DNA of 64,000 bases from Viola odorata (lineage: Eukaryota > Streptophyta > Magnoliopsida > Malpighiales > Violaceae), in contig OY829540.1 in the NCBI GenBank assembly GCA_963691705.1, forward strand, positions 51,395,027 to 51,459,026, read 5' to 3'. Position numbers and translations under genes: made by a program. Positions 33,487 through 44,224 of this stretch are shown piece by piece (the stretch's first letter is position 1; each line of letters begins with the position of its first letter). The notes beneath the pieces are model-generated. The model had not been told where the DNA came from and did not search any database. It saw only the letters and a list, made by a program, of their open reading frames with translations.

Positions 33487-34356
33487 ATGAGTATTAGTAA
33501 CTAACCACCCATTCTTGGTAAGGGTTGATGAGCTGAAGTTCTTACGCATTCGTGAGATCAATCCATACTTAACAATCTCTTCTCTCGTATTTATTTATCC
33601 CTTGAACTTAATCTATCGCTTACTCACTAGAGACAAGGTTTGATCATCCTTGTACTCTAGTAGAGAAGAGTTGCAGCCGGTCTAGAAGGAAAGGGAGTAC
33701 CCGTCGGCTAGACAAAGTAGGCAACTAGTCTCGCGCCAGACTAGAAGAGATAAGTAATCTAGGTCAAGACCAGATTGACAACCTAGGGTTTCCATAGGGA
33801 GACACCTTGGCCTAGGTACTGTCTTCCCCTATACCATTGAGGAAGCAAACAACCATTCAAGACAGTAGTCAAACGGATAAACCCTTTAACCAGCAAGGTG
33901 TCCCTTGGCTAGGATTATCAGGAAAGGGAGTACTCGCCAGGTAATTTGAAGAGGAGGGAAGACAGGAGTGAACAGGAGTACCTCCACTCTATAGCAGTAC
34001 TATGAACGAAGAGAGGAATACCTTTGAATCTATGATTGAAGTATAAGAACAGAAGCTCTCACATCGCCCTTACCTGGAATTTCCTTTTATCAAATTTATT
34101 TCAATCTTGACCCCTGTCTTGGCCAAGCCTTTGGCCAATACTATTTTCGAACTATTTTTACTTCTTTCTGTTTTGTCTTTATTTTCAGATACTACCAAAC
34201 CAAATCCAGTGACGAGGAAGTCAACCTAAGAATTACATCTCCTAGAGGTCCTCTTACCACAATCTACAAAATCTTGTGGACAATGATAAGTTGTATTTCT
34301 ACCCCCAATTCCATACCTATTTCACTATTATATTTGACGTGTTCGACACGCGATCA
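33487..34356 (+). repeat. 3' LTR of B, part 2
   Basis: Continues B's LTR after Tat1. 33,487-33,491 is the duplicated ATGAG; 33,492-34,356 matches 2156-3033 of the 5' LTR with about 22 differences and lacks 13 bp present there. Ends ...CGCGATCA, followed by TSD CTCGT. Confidence 0.95.
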
Positions 34357-35102
34357 CTCGTCCCCTTTGTGTCTGGCTATAAATTCGTCGTCTTGCCTAA
34401 GATCGATTAAGTCTTAGCCTAGACGGGAATCGGTTTGTTAAAACAGAACTTGAATTAATTACGAATGAGAGGATAATAAGAACGATTGGTCTCACGAATC
34501 ACAAGTACGCTCACTCAACCCCTACCAAGAATTGGGTGTTTAGCTACTAGACATAATAATCAAAGAAGAGAAGAAATAATTGATGAATATAAAATAGAAT
34601 TAAAAATGCGATATTCGAAAGAATTCGCAGCCAAGTGTTTACAAAACAGAAGTTGGAAGAAGGAAGATCCCGTAATTGACAGCCTTCCCTAACCTTTAAC
34701 AAGGTTAGAGTCCCCGCCCATCACAATCCTTTCCAAATTCCAAACTCCAAAATAATAGGAGATAACACTAAATCTCTAAAATGTTCAAATTCGAAATAGA
34801 CTAAAGATAAATACAAGACATATTATTTTTGTTCAAATCAGATTACATCCGAGAGTCCATCCAAGGGACGTAACAGCCAGCTGGCTTCTTGATGCGAATC
34901 CGTCTTCCTTGAATCCATGACCAGCACGCCTCTATCTCTGCAATCTTGGCCAAGCCTGCAGCCAAGATTGTCACTTTGTCGCTCAAGGCATCTGTTTCCT
35001 TCATTTCTTTCCTTGCCCAAGACTTCCTCCAAAAGAGACTAAATTGACGTGAAAGAGATTGTTTTTACCCTAAACAAAGTAGTTTAAGATGACAAAAATA
35101 CA
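34357..35102 (-). mobile_element. Element A, right-hand part (rest of its 5' LTR)
   Basis: 34,357-34,361 is the CTCGT duplication made by B; from 34,362 the LTR of A resumes. On the minus strand the LTR would start TGTATTTTTGTC at 35,102. It has a GGCCAAG pair (about 34,946-34,968). Immediately to the right, Tat2 pol coding sequence begins in mid-domain, marking the outer edge of A. Confidence 0.8.
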
Positions 35103-35114
35103 TGGAAATAAACG

Positions 35115-37550
35115 TCAATCAGGTATCTCCCAGGAACGCCAAAGAAGTTCAGAGGCTAACGGGAAAGATGAATGCACTGAGAAATACCTCACTTCTTCAA
35201 GTTGCTCCGCAAAGGCGCCCCATTCGGATGGACAGAAGAGTACGAGAAATCCTTTGCAGACCTAAAGAAATACCTCACTTTCGACCTTCTGCTGACTCAT
35301 CCGGAACCCGGAGACACTCTTTTCCTATATTTAGGAGTGGCGGAAGAGGTAGTAAGTGTTGTTCTAGTGCGGGATGAAGGAGGCACCCACAAACCTGTAT
35401 ATTTCATCAACCGGATTCTAAAGGATGCGGAAGTAAGATACTGCCGAATAGAAAAGATGGCTTTTGCTTTAGTACAGGCTACCCAGAAGATGGGTCGATA
35501 TTTTCAAGCCTATTTGGTAATCATACTAACCAACCAACCTCTACGGCGGATCTTTAAAAAATCGGAAGCATCCGAAAGAGTGGTAATATGGGCCATCAAA
35601 CTAGAACAACATGGACTACAGTATCATTCCAGGCCGTCTATCAAGACACAACCCTTGGTTGATTTCATAGCCGAGTGCACTTTCTCGGAGGACCCAAAGT
35701 CAGGCGGGCTCTCACCTATGCTATCAAAGGAGAACTCGGAAGACATGAATCTACCCTTTCCGGAAACCTACGGGAACAAGTGGGTCATCTTTGTTGATGG
35801 TGCAAAAAATCAAGAATCAGCCGGTGTGGGCATAATCGTATCCGGCCCGGCAGGTATCAAAATGCGGTACACTCTGCGAATTTTGAAACTATTGTCCAAT
35901 AATGCAGCAGAATACGAAGCACTCCTAGCAGGCCTACGCATAGGATGGGATTTAAGTACCAAGGGGGTACATGATAATGTGTGACTGGGAGATCTACAGT
36001 TGGAAATCCGAGGAGACTCAAAATTGATCGTAGATTAAGTCAATGGAAAATCCCAGGCTAAGGATCCCACTATGATCTGATACCTAGCAAAAGTACAGCG
36101 AGTGTTGTCGGATGTAAAGAAGAGAGGGATCCGCGTGGCGATCAACCATATCCCTAGGGAAGAGAATACGCAGGCCGATGAAATCGCGAAGCTACCAGCT
36201 GATTCTGGGGATGTCATACCAAGGGATGTCCTGATTGAGGAAATTACGGTACCCTCTTTTATGGAGGAACAAATTTCCTTAAGTATAGACAATGAGCCTA
36301 ACGACTGGCGCACCCCGGTAGTGGAGTATTTAAAACACCACAACCTACCCATAGATGTGGCCGAAAAGAAGAGAGTCCTCAAGCATTCCGATAGATGTTC
36401 CCTCTATGGGGGAGAACTCATCCACCGCAACTTTACCCATCCAGCTTCCAAGTGCATCTCAGAGGAAGAAGGACACTATACCCTTCGGGAAATTCATGAG
36501 GGCATATGTGGAATGCATGTCTCTGGAGGAACAATGGCCGCACAAGTCCTCCGTGTAAAGTTTTATTGGCCCACCATCCGGAGGGACTACGACACTTTTG
36601 TAAGAACTTGCCACAAATGTCAAGAGTTTGCCAGAATTCCCCTACAGCCTGCTACAGATATTTCAGCATTGATCAGCCCCTGCCCGTTTGCCATGTGGGG
36701 TATTGATATCATGAGACCTTTCCCAAAAGCCTACCCCCAGCTCGAGTACATCATCGTAGCAGTAGATTGCTTCACCAAGTGAGTGGAAGCTGAGGCCGTA
36801 TCCAATATCACCGCCGAGAAACCTTGCCAGTTCTTCAAGCACCAAGTGATCATGCATTTTGGGATCCCACGAATTTTGGTTAGTGATAACGGCACATAGT
36901 TCACCAGCGCCTATTTTGATGATCGTTGTAGGGAGATGGTAATCGAGCAGCGATTCTCCTCGGTGGCCCATCCTCAGACGAATGGTCAAATGGAAGTCAC
37001 CAACCGGACTATCTTGAGTGATAGCAAGAAGAACCTAGAGGGAGCAAGAAAGAAGTGGGCGGAAGAATTGCCATATGTCATGTGGGCTTACCGGATGACA
37101 AATAAGGTTAGCACTAGAGAGACCCCGTTTGCTTTGGCTTATGGGACAGAAGCTATCACGCCAGTGGAACTTGGATCCCTAAGCCTCCGGGTCGAATATT
37201 TCAATGAAGAACAGAACGAAGACCAGCTGCGGGCACAGTTGGACTTACTACCAGAATTGCGAGAACAAACAATTTTGAAAGTACTGCACTACAAGCGCAA
37301 GATGACCAAATATCACAATCGTCGCATGAAGGAACGACTGTTAAAAATCAATGACCTCGTACTATGCAATCGCAGGGCTGCCAGATAAAAAATAAAGAAG
37401 CTCTGCCCCAACTGGGATAGACCCTATCAGGTAATACGCATTATCGGGAAGGGAGCATACCACCTAGAAGAAATTAATGGTACTCCACTACCAAACTCTT
37501 GGAATATTGCAAACTTAAAATTGTATCATTCTAGAGCAAATGTACTGTTA
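35115..37550 (+). pseudogene. pol of Tat2 (RT end, RNase H, aRNase H, integrase)
   Basis: Segments: RT tail with a short internal deletion near 35,175; RNase H (YLGVAEEVVSVVLV, LTNQPLRRIF); aRNase H (VIFVDGAKNQESAG, SNNAAEYEALLAGL); integrase with an intact zinc finger (RTCHKCQEF) and DDE residues in WGIDIMRPFP, LVSDNGT and GQMEVTN. Stops include TGA at 35,982, TAA near 36,036, TGA near 36,077, TGA at 36,780 (W expected), TAG at 36,897 (Q expected in the DNGTQF motif) and TAA near 37,386. Dead element. Confidence 0.9.
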
Positions 37551-37673
37551 ATTAATGAATGAAAACTCCGTGGAGGGTTTGTTAACCACCCGACCACGAC
37601 AAAATATATATGCTTTGTGCAGAAATACGATTCGAGTCATTTCAGACATCGGTATCAAAATAAACTGTCCTGC

Positions 37674-38445
37674 AAGGACCCATCTCCGTGTTCCTTCAAA
37701 CGGATGCATGGCAGCGGATGGGGTATCCACGAACCCATCTCCGGTTCCTTCAAACGGATACATGGTAATGGATGCCACCGGGCTACCCAAATACAATTCC
37801 TTGGGGACGTCAACACATCAACTAGGCCCATTCCGGATGAAATATTTCCGGTGGCACGGCTTAAAGATTTATAAAAAACCGCAAGGACCCACCTCCGTGT
37901 TCCTTCAAATAGATGCATAGTAGCGGATGGGGTATCCATGAACCCATCTTCGGTTCCTTCAAACGGATACATGGTGGTGGATGCCACTGGGCTACCCAAA
38001 TACAATTCCTTAGGGACACCAACACATCAACTAGGCCCATTCCGGATGAAATATTTACGGTGGCACGACTTAAAGATTTATAAAAACCCGCAAGGACCCA
38101 CCTCCGTGTTCCTTCAAACGGATACATGGCAGCGGATGGGGTATCCACGAACCCATCTCTGGTTCCTTCAAACGGATACATGGTAGTGGATGCCACCGGG
38201 CTACCCAAATACAATTCCTTGGGGACGTCAACACATCAACTAGGCCCATTCCAAATGAAACATTTACGGTGGCACGGCTTAAAGATTTACAAAAACCCGC
38301 AATGACCCATCTCCGTGTTCCTTTAAACGGATGCATGGCAGCGGATGGGGTATCCACGAACCCATCTCCGATTCCTTGAAATGAATACATGGTAGTGGAT
38401 GCCACCGGGCTACCCAAATACAATTCCTTGGGGATGCCAACACAT
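37674..38445 (+). repeat. 209-bp tandem repeat array of Tat2
   Basis: Units start at 37,674, 37,883, 38,092 and 38,301, an exact 209-bp period, about 3.7 copies with roughly 90-95% identity by eye. Each unit contains CCTTCAAACGGATACATGG-like words twice. Minus-strand ORFs crossing it are by-products of the periodicity. Confidence 0.95.
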
Positions 38446-38555
38446 TCACAATGAAGAGCAAAATAAACTATCCATACAGAAGAATGAAACAGGAAATATA
38501 TTTATTGATTGAAACCATATGACATCAACATAACCAAAGGAAAAAAGGAATCTAT

Positions 38556-38909
38556 CTACTCATCAGCAGAAAGTGGAATGTCCCCTAGCACACACCCAAG
38601 CTCAGTAGGAATGGACTTAGCACTCTGCAAGCAACTTTCCAACATAATCTTCTTATTCCGAAGCATGTTAAGAGAAACCTCTAGATGAACAAGACAGCTA
38701 CCAATAGACGACACAATGGTCAGGGCATCATCATCCTCCTCCATCGGCATATCCCTTTTCACCACCATCGGGTCCATAAGCCCCTCTAGATAGCAAATAT
38801 CCGCCTAAGTGTGACGAATCATGTCCCGGATTGCCTGAATATGACGAATAGAGTTCTGCTTGCTCCCTGCAACAAGAAACAGAAACTCTCTTTTGGTTTG
38901 CTCATCCAT
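38556..38909 (-). pseudogene. Small antisense ORF of Tat2 (homologue of Tat1 ORF 4)
   Basis: ATG at 38,907-38,909 (MDEQTKREFLFLVAG), an in-frame TAG after about 34 codons, then ADICYLEGLMDPM and a helical, leucine-rich tail to the stop at 38,556. Similar in start, spacing and LEG..P motif to Tat1 ORF 4 (27,818-28,099). In Tat2 it lies on the pol side of the Transposase_28-type gene, in Tat1 on the LTR side, so gene order has changed. Confidence 0.5.
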
Positions 38910-38992
38910 AATGACAAAAGAACTCCAAATATAGGGCTACAGATAAGAGAGTCGAGTAGAGAATTGGGCCTTTGTTGCGAAAACACAAGGCC

Positions 38993-39000
38993 AATTTATA
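38993..39000 (-). promoter_or_regulatory. TATA box of Tat2 small antisense ORF
   Basis: Minus strand CTATAAATTGG, about 85-90 bp upstream of the ATG at 38,909. Confidence 0.55.
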
Positions 39001-39009
39001 GAAGAAAGA

Positions 39010-39614
39010 AAGGTCAGGGCAAACGACGCAACGCCTAGAAAAACTCAAATCAATTAATAGCATAATTATTGAGGACGCCTGAAAAGGCGCAACCATTAAT
39101 TAGGACGCAACCGTTCTCTAAAAAGACGCTACTGATTGGAAAAGATGATTTAAAGCAATTACTGTTAGCTAGCATTCATTCCAAAAGCTGTCAAATGCAG
39201 AGAACTGTTGTAAACAAAATCAAAACTCTGAAAGAATCTCTGTCAAAACCCGAAAGAACAAGACTCATCCCATCGGTGAAGACTTGGGTTTCCGGAACCC
39301 ATACTAGTAAACTACTTTTCGTTCTCTCTTTTCGTTAGAATTAATATATACTACACTAAAAGCATCACAATATCACAATATAATGACAGCGTAAATCATC
39401 CGAAAAATTCATTCATTCCAGAATGTTCATTTGTTATGAGCACAAATTTAAAACTAACCATACAGAAAGACGCAAAAAGATCAAACGGGAATAAGAACGA
39501 GGTCAAAACAAATAAAATTAATTCATTACACAATATTGTATTTGAATAAAGGAGAAAGCACAATCAGATATCAGTAGCTGGAGGAGTTTGCTCTTCATCC
39601 GCACCCGGTAGAGC
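39010..39614. other. Spacer between the two Tat2 antisense genes
   Basis: AT-rich, no recognisable coding domain. It holds the upstream region of the small antisense ORF and the presumed 3' flank of the Transposase_28-type gene (stop at about 39,615). Confidence 0.4.
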
Positions 39615-42004
39615 CTAATTCTCATCAGCACTCGGAGGAGCTTGATTTACATCCGTTGCCTCTGCCTCATCATCACTCGGCTGCCCAAACCTACTCTCAT
39701 CAATCAAAGCCATATGCTTCACCACAAAAGGCTCAAGAGCCTCCGGATCAAGCTCCTCCGACCCCTTACACTCTACAAAGGCATCCATCAAGGCATCCAA
39801 AGTCTTATCCCACCACCAGGATATCCTCTGAGGAACTACCGCAAGCTCCTTCCACCTCTCCACTAGCTCAGCATGGACACCTGAAGACCTATCCCTTTCT
39901 ACTGTCAACTCTGCTCTTAGAAAAGTAACCTCAGCTTTCTCCTTAACCAGATCCGATTGAAGCTTATCATTGAGCTCCGAAAGCTCCCCAACCTTTGCCT
40001 TTTCGGCATTTACCACTGATGCAGATTCTTCACGATAGCCCTCTATTACCTTTTGAAGCTCCTCCTTCATCTTCACGAGGTCAGAATTCTCACCTTGATA
40101 ATGCTAGCAATCGGCAACCGCTCGATTACTCAACAAACACTCCTCAGCTAGAAGACCGGTGGCCCTCTTAAGAATACGATCGACAGACTCAGTCAGGTAT
40201 TGGAATTGGCAGAAAGAACCAAACAGACTACCCTGGAGTTGGCCAAATTGAGTGTTGAGTGCCATCTGGTTAAAAAGCTCTCTATCAGCTGGACAAGTCG
40301 CCATCTCCGAGAACAAAACAGACGTGAAACCATTGAGAGCAGAGGGTTCCGATAGACCCAGAGACTAGCAACCCAAGGATCCAAGTTCCCTCAGATTCAA
40401 CTGGTATGCAGCAGCACCGTCAGGAGCAGAGGAGAGTTGCGCAACCAAGTTAGGATGTGGTGGTCAAAAATAAAGGAGTAACTCACCGGAGGACTAGGAA
40501 TAAAGTGTAACTCCGGAAGATTGGCGGACGACTGAGATGGAGGTTGAGGGACAACAGAAACAACCATATACGGTGGGGCCTCAGAGGTAGCCGAACTTAT
40601 GCGGTTTCAAGACCCAACACCCCCCAAATTGGATCTAAAGGGCGAGGGCGATAGGGGCGAGGGTCCCTGAATCCCTAAACCTGATAGGATCGCCACCGGA
40701 CCACCAAAAGACATCGGAGAAGGAGTTTGAGGAGGATCAGACGAGTCGTCCCCCAGCAAATCAGAAACACGAAGCACATCATCCCCCTCGAGATCCCCGT
40801 GGAACGGAGAGGAAGAAGGCCCGACGGGAAGAGAGACCTTGATCGTGAGAATTATGGAGTAACCCTCTCCATCCTTCTTCTTTTTCTTCTCGGCTCTCTC
40901 AAGTGCCTTGAGGGCTCTCTTTCGGAAGCGGAGAGGCTCCATTTCAGAAGCGGTAGAAGAAGATGTAGGAGCTGCCAGTTCCGGTCGACTTGGTCATACA
41001 GAAGGATCCCCGACGGCTAAAGCGACAACGACAACTAATGTCTCCGTTAGCTCTACGTCACCAACATGAGCTGCCTCCGAAATCTGACTATCGATGGATC
41101 CCGGGGCAATCGGATCCCGGATGGTGGCGACGTTGTGTGTGCGAGAAGTAGAAGCCCCGGTGGCTCTTTTCTTCACTTGATGTTTGGAAGGAGGGGGGTC
41201 GTCAGAGGTTCATTTCTTCCCCTTTCGCATACACTCTGGTACCCAATTAGGTTTAACCTATACAACCAAAAGAACGACATCAGAGTTAGCAAAATTATAG
41301 TATGTACAGAAATAACAAAAACTCATCGGTGCAGCTTTCCGTTAGAGATAACTCGGTGGTAAGCTTCCGGCAATGAAAAGCCCACTTTATGCTGAGCAAC
41401 TTGTCAAGCTTGGCCACCTCATCATCTGATAACTCATCAGGTCTGGGTCTCACTCATTCCCTTTCAAGCAAATCCCGATTGAAACCACTAACCCACCAGG
41501 GGGTTGGCAGCGTAGCAACAAAAAATCTCTCCTTCTAGTCATGAATGGACGACTCAATACCCTGGAACTTCTAGAGAAAGGGTTTGAGCCTTTTCGTCTC
41601 TCCATCGGGGCGCAAGAGATACCATACTCCTCCGGAGTTGAAAATTGAAGAGGTATTTAAATAGGTTGAGCGTCAAACCCCGGATGCCATGGACCTCACT
41701 TATCCGAATGAAGGCCCCGATAATTGACCAGGAGTTGGGGGTAATTTGGGCTGGGTTAATACCACAAATACCCAATAAACTATTTACCAGGGGGTGGAGG
41801 GGTAGCTGAAAACCATACTGAAACATCCTAGTACCTAACGTTATAACCCGCTACCCCCACTTTAATCTCTTTCAGGATATAAGCATTAAAATTCATCAAC
41901 TCATCATACAAATCCCCCTCGTTAGTTATGTCTGAAGGGGTATCCTCGATTTCTAACTCAGTCGGATTTTTGGGCCTTATCTTAAGCTTAGCGCAATGAG
42001 GCAT
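39615..42004 (-). pseudogene. Antisense Transposase_28-type gene of Tat2
   Basis: ATG at 42,002-42,004 (MPHCAKLKIRPKNP). A frameshift near 41,830 precedes MFQYGFQLPLHPLVNSLL and ITPNSWSIIGAF (Transposase_28-type domain). An intron near 41,335-41,258 ends TTGTATAG; its donor reads ATGAGT where Tat1 genes have GTGAGT. Exon 2 is S/P-rich, with several frame breaks, then a coiled coil (KAKVGELSELNDKLQSDLVK) and VVPQRISWWWDKT, matching Tat1 antisense gene 2. Stop at about 39,615. Confidence 0.7.
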
Positions 42005-42246
42005 GATTTAAACCAAAGGGGTAGAAAAAAAAATAACAGTACAGGGAAACCGAGGAGTACCTAGAACGGTTGTCGGGCTAGGAAGCACAATCGAAACTGG
42101 CCGGAGTTTTTTCAACCACAACCAAACTCGCCGGAATAAGAGAACGATGCCTGAAGAGGGCAGAGCGAATTGGAGAAGAGCGGGGCAAAAAAAATTTGAA
42201 ATTTTAGAGAGAGAAGGAAAAATGAAGAAGGGAGGGGGAAGACCGC

Positions 42247-42254
42247 CTTTTATA
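42247..42254 (-). promoter_or_regulatory. TATA box of the Tat2 antisense gene
   Basis: Minus strand GGGTTATAAAAGGC, about 243 bp upstream of the ATG at 42,004, identical over 12 bases to the box of Tat1 antisense gene 1. Confidence 0.6.
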
Positions 42255-42270
42255 ACCCCAGATCCATTTC

Positions 42271-43600
42271 AATCATTTTCCGTCACCGCCACCAACCCAA
42301 CCTTCCACCAAGTCTGCCGCCGGTCGACCACCAACGCAGCCACTAACTCGTTTGGTTTATAGATTTATTAGATTTGAAAATTAAAAAAGAAAAACGAATA
42401 AAGAAAAAAAGAAAAAAGAAAATAAAGAATCAATCTAGATCAACTATTGAAAGGGAAGTAGGAGATGGTGATGGTCCTCTGAGAAAAAATAAAAGTATAA
42501 TGTACCGAGAGAATCAAAATTTTTAAGGAGAAAAAAACAAAAAAATGGAATGGGTACTTGAAAGGAGGAAGAAGATGATGTGCAGGAGTAAGAAAATAGA
42601 AGAGAGAAAAAGTAAAGGCAATGGAAAGAGATAGAAAAGAGATAAGGAGACGAGATGATATAAAGAGGGAAAGGGAGACGAGGTGAGATAAAGAGAGAAA
42701 GAGAGAGTTTTAATCTGAGTCATCCAATTTTATTGAATGGTTCAGATCTATCTAACATGACCAGTTATGTTAGATAGAAAATTAAAAGAGCCGGATCCTT
42801 AAAAATAAGATATGAAGATGGTATAAGTAATTGTTATTTACTTATTTATCGCATCTTTTATTTTCCTTTAAATCAATAATTCATAATTGTGTACTGAATT
42901 ATGATGGTTTCTCTGTGTTTAGGATGGTTACATTGCATCTAAATTTTTATAGCATTTGTTCTCCATGTAGGTTTTGATCTTGCTATACATAATTCTCAAA
43001 AAAACAAAAAAACAAAAATCTTGCTATACATTCTTTTTCTTTTTATGCTGTTTCTTCTCAAGAAATTAGATGGGTTTTGAACGTTGATTGATTTTTTGTT
43101 GCATGGTCCTTGATTCGTCTCATTGGGCCTGTTGGCTTTTAAATACCAAAGGATTAGGTGAACTGGGCTATTAGCTACCTTTTGAATGGGCCTGAGAAGG
43201 ACTATAATGTGTATGTTGCTTTTTCAGCTTCACCACATTGTTTATCCAAATTTTATTTCCACGTTGTCTCCCAAAGTATGAAAAAAAAGGAGCAAAAGAA
43301 GAACATTGTTCAAGAAAAATAAAAAAGACAAGAACACATGACCAAAAAGCGTGAATAAAAAATTGGAAAAGGGGAGAGGAAAAAAAAAACACAAACGACA
43401 TAGGACTTACCAAAGTAATACATAAGCAGCAGTTAGGCGTTAGCCATGGCAATGCTGCCCAGTGTTGTACTGCCCTCCTCCTCATCACTGCCTCTTGTTT
43501 TAATCTCACACTCCTTTTCACGCATGTAACGCACGTTTTCCCCTCTCTCAATGCCCTTGCATTTCCCCACTCTCTCTGTGTGGAAACCACCTCCACCACC
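42271..43600. other. AT- and purine-rich intergenic DNA left of the kinase gene
   Basis: 42,360-42,720 is almost pure purine on the + strand (GAGA/GAAA tracts). A 12-bp inverted repeat with 8-nt loop lies at 42,747-42,778. The 3' LTR of Tat2 probably ends somewhere here. No gene found. Confidence 0.4.
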
Positions 43601-43609
43601 TGTAGTCAT

Positions 43610-43617
43610 CTATATAT
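43610..43617 (+). promoter_or_regulatory. Candidate TATA box of the kinase gene
   Basis: CTATATATG, about 610 bp upstream of the ATG at 44,225. If used, the leader is long and probably contains an intron; it also contains a (GTT)n microsatellite at 44,024-44,052. Weak evidence. Confidence 0.3.
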
Positions 43618-44023
43618 GTTGTTTTCTTCTGTTGGGCCTTGTCCTTCTCTCCCAAATGCACTGAATGTGTGAAAGAGATTGTGCGGTTTGGTAAGTTTGT
43701 TGCAGATATGACAAAATTTTCAAGTACATTCTTCAGTTCTTTTCTTAAAGTTTGTCTTTCTTATCTAATTCTTACGCTTTTCACACCTCTGAACTTGCTT
43801 ATTCTGTTGTTTAATTTGTTCCAATGGGGGTATTGTTGTGTTGCATGCTCAGTTTGATAATATGGGTCGTGCTCATTTGAGTCACATTAGCGTTGTAAAC
43901 CCACATTTCCATAATTGGGTAGGATTGACCTTGGTGGGTTTTTGAATTGGTGAGTAACAAGTTCTAAAGGTGTTTTCCCTTAATGGCTTTTGTGCACTTC
44001 TGATTTTGTTTAACCTATTATTT

Positions 44024-44052
44024 TTGTTGTTGTTGTTGTTGTTGTTGTTTCT
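44024..44052 (+). repeat. (GTT)n microsatellite
   Basis: About nine GTT units in the presumed leader of the kinase gene. Confidence 0.9.
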
Positions 44053-44224
44053 GTTTTGGCTCTACGGGGTTTGGTTGTTGTTATAGATTGAGACATTCCA
44101 ATACTTGAAGTGTTTTAGGATGGTTTTGGACATCCTAATTCTGAAAAAGGAATTATATTTGGTGTTATAAGTTGATTTTGACTAATGAGTCTTTTTTAAT
44201 TTCAATTTCTAAGCTTTTGAGGAG

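Larger units (their letters stand above)
1507..34356 (+). mobile_element. Athila-like LTR retrotransposon B (hosts Tat1 and C)
   Basis: The element begins TGATTACATTGC at 1507 and ends ...CGCGATCA at 34,356, flanked by the 5-bp TSD CTCGT (1502-1506 and 34,357-34,361). Without the nested Tat1 insertion it is about 12.7 kb. Order: LTR, damaged PBS, gag, protease/RT/RNase H/integrase, a long extra ORF region, PPT, LTR. The RT active site reads FMDD, typical of the Athila clade. LTRs differ at about 35 positions in 1514 plus one 13-bp indel (counted by eye). It is non-functional because it has many stops, frameshifts, a deleted PBS and an interrupted 3' LTR. Confidence 0.9.
35103..42270 (+). mobile_element. 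Tat-clade LTR retrotransposon Tat2, 3' part
   Basis: Starts abruptly inside the RT C-terminus (SPRNAKEVQRLTG) and runs through RNase H, aRNase H and integrase, then a 209-bp tandem array and two antisense genes. The same layout as Tat1 shows it is a Tat element. Its 5' half must lie before the window, split off by insertion of A. The 3' LTR cannot be recognised because there is no partner to compare, so the right edge given here is only the end of the last antisense promoter. It is the most decayed, hence oldest, of the group. Confidence 0.8.

Noticed and set aside
37548..38461. Several minus-strand ORFs with near-identical proteins (MYLGSPVAS...)
   Set aside because: They are the 209-bp tandem array read in different units; there is no independent coding evidence.
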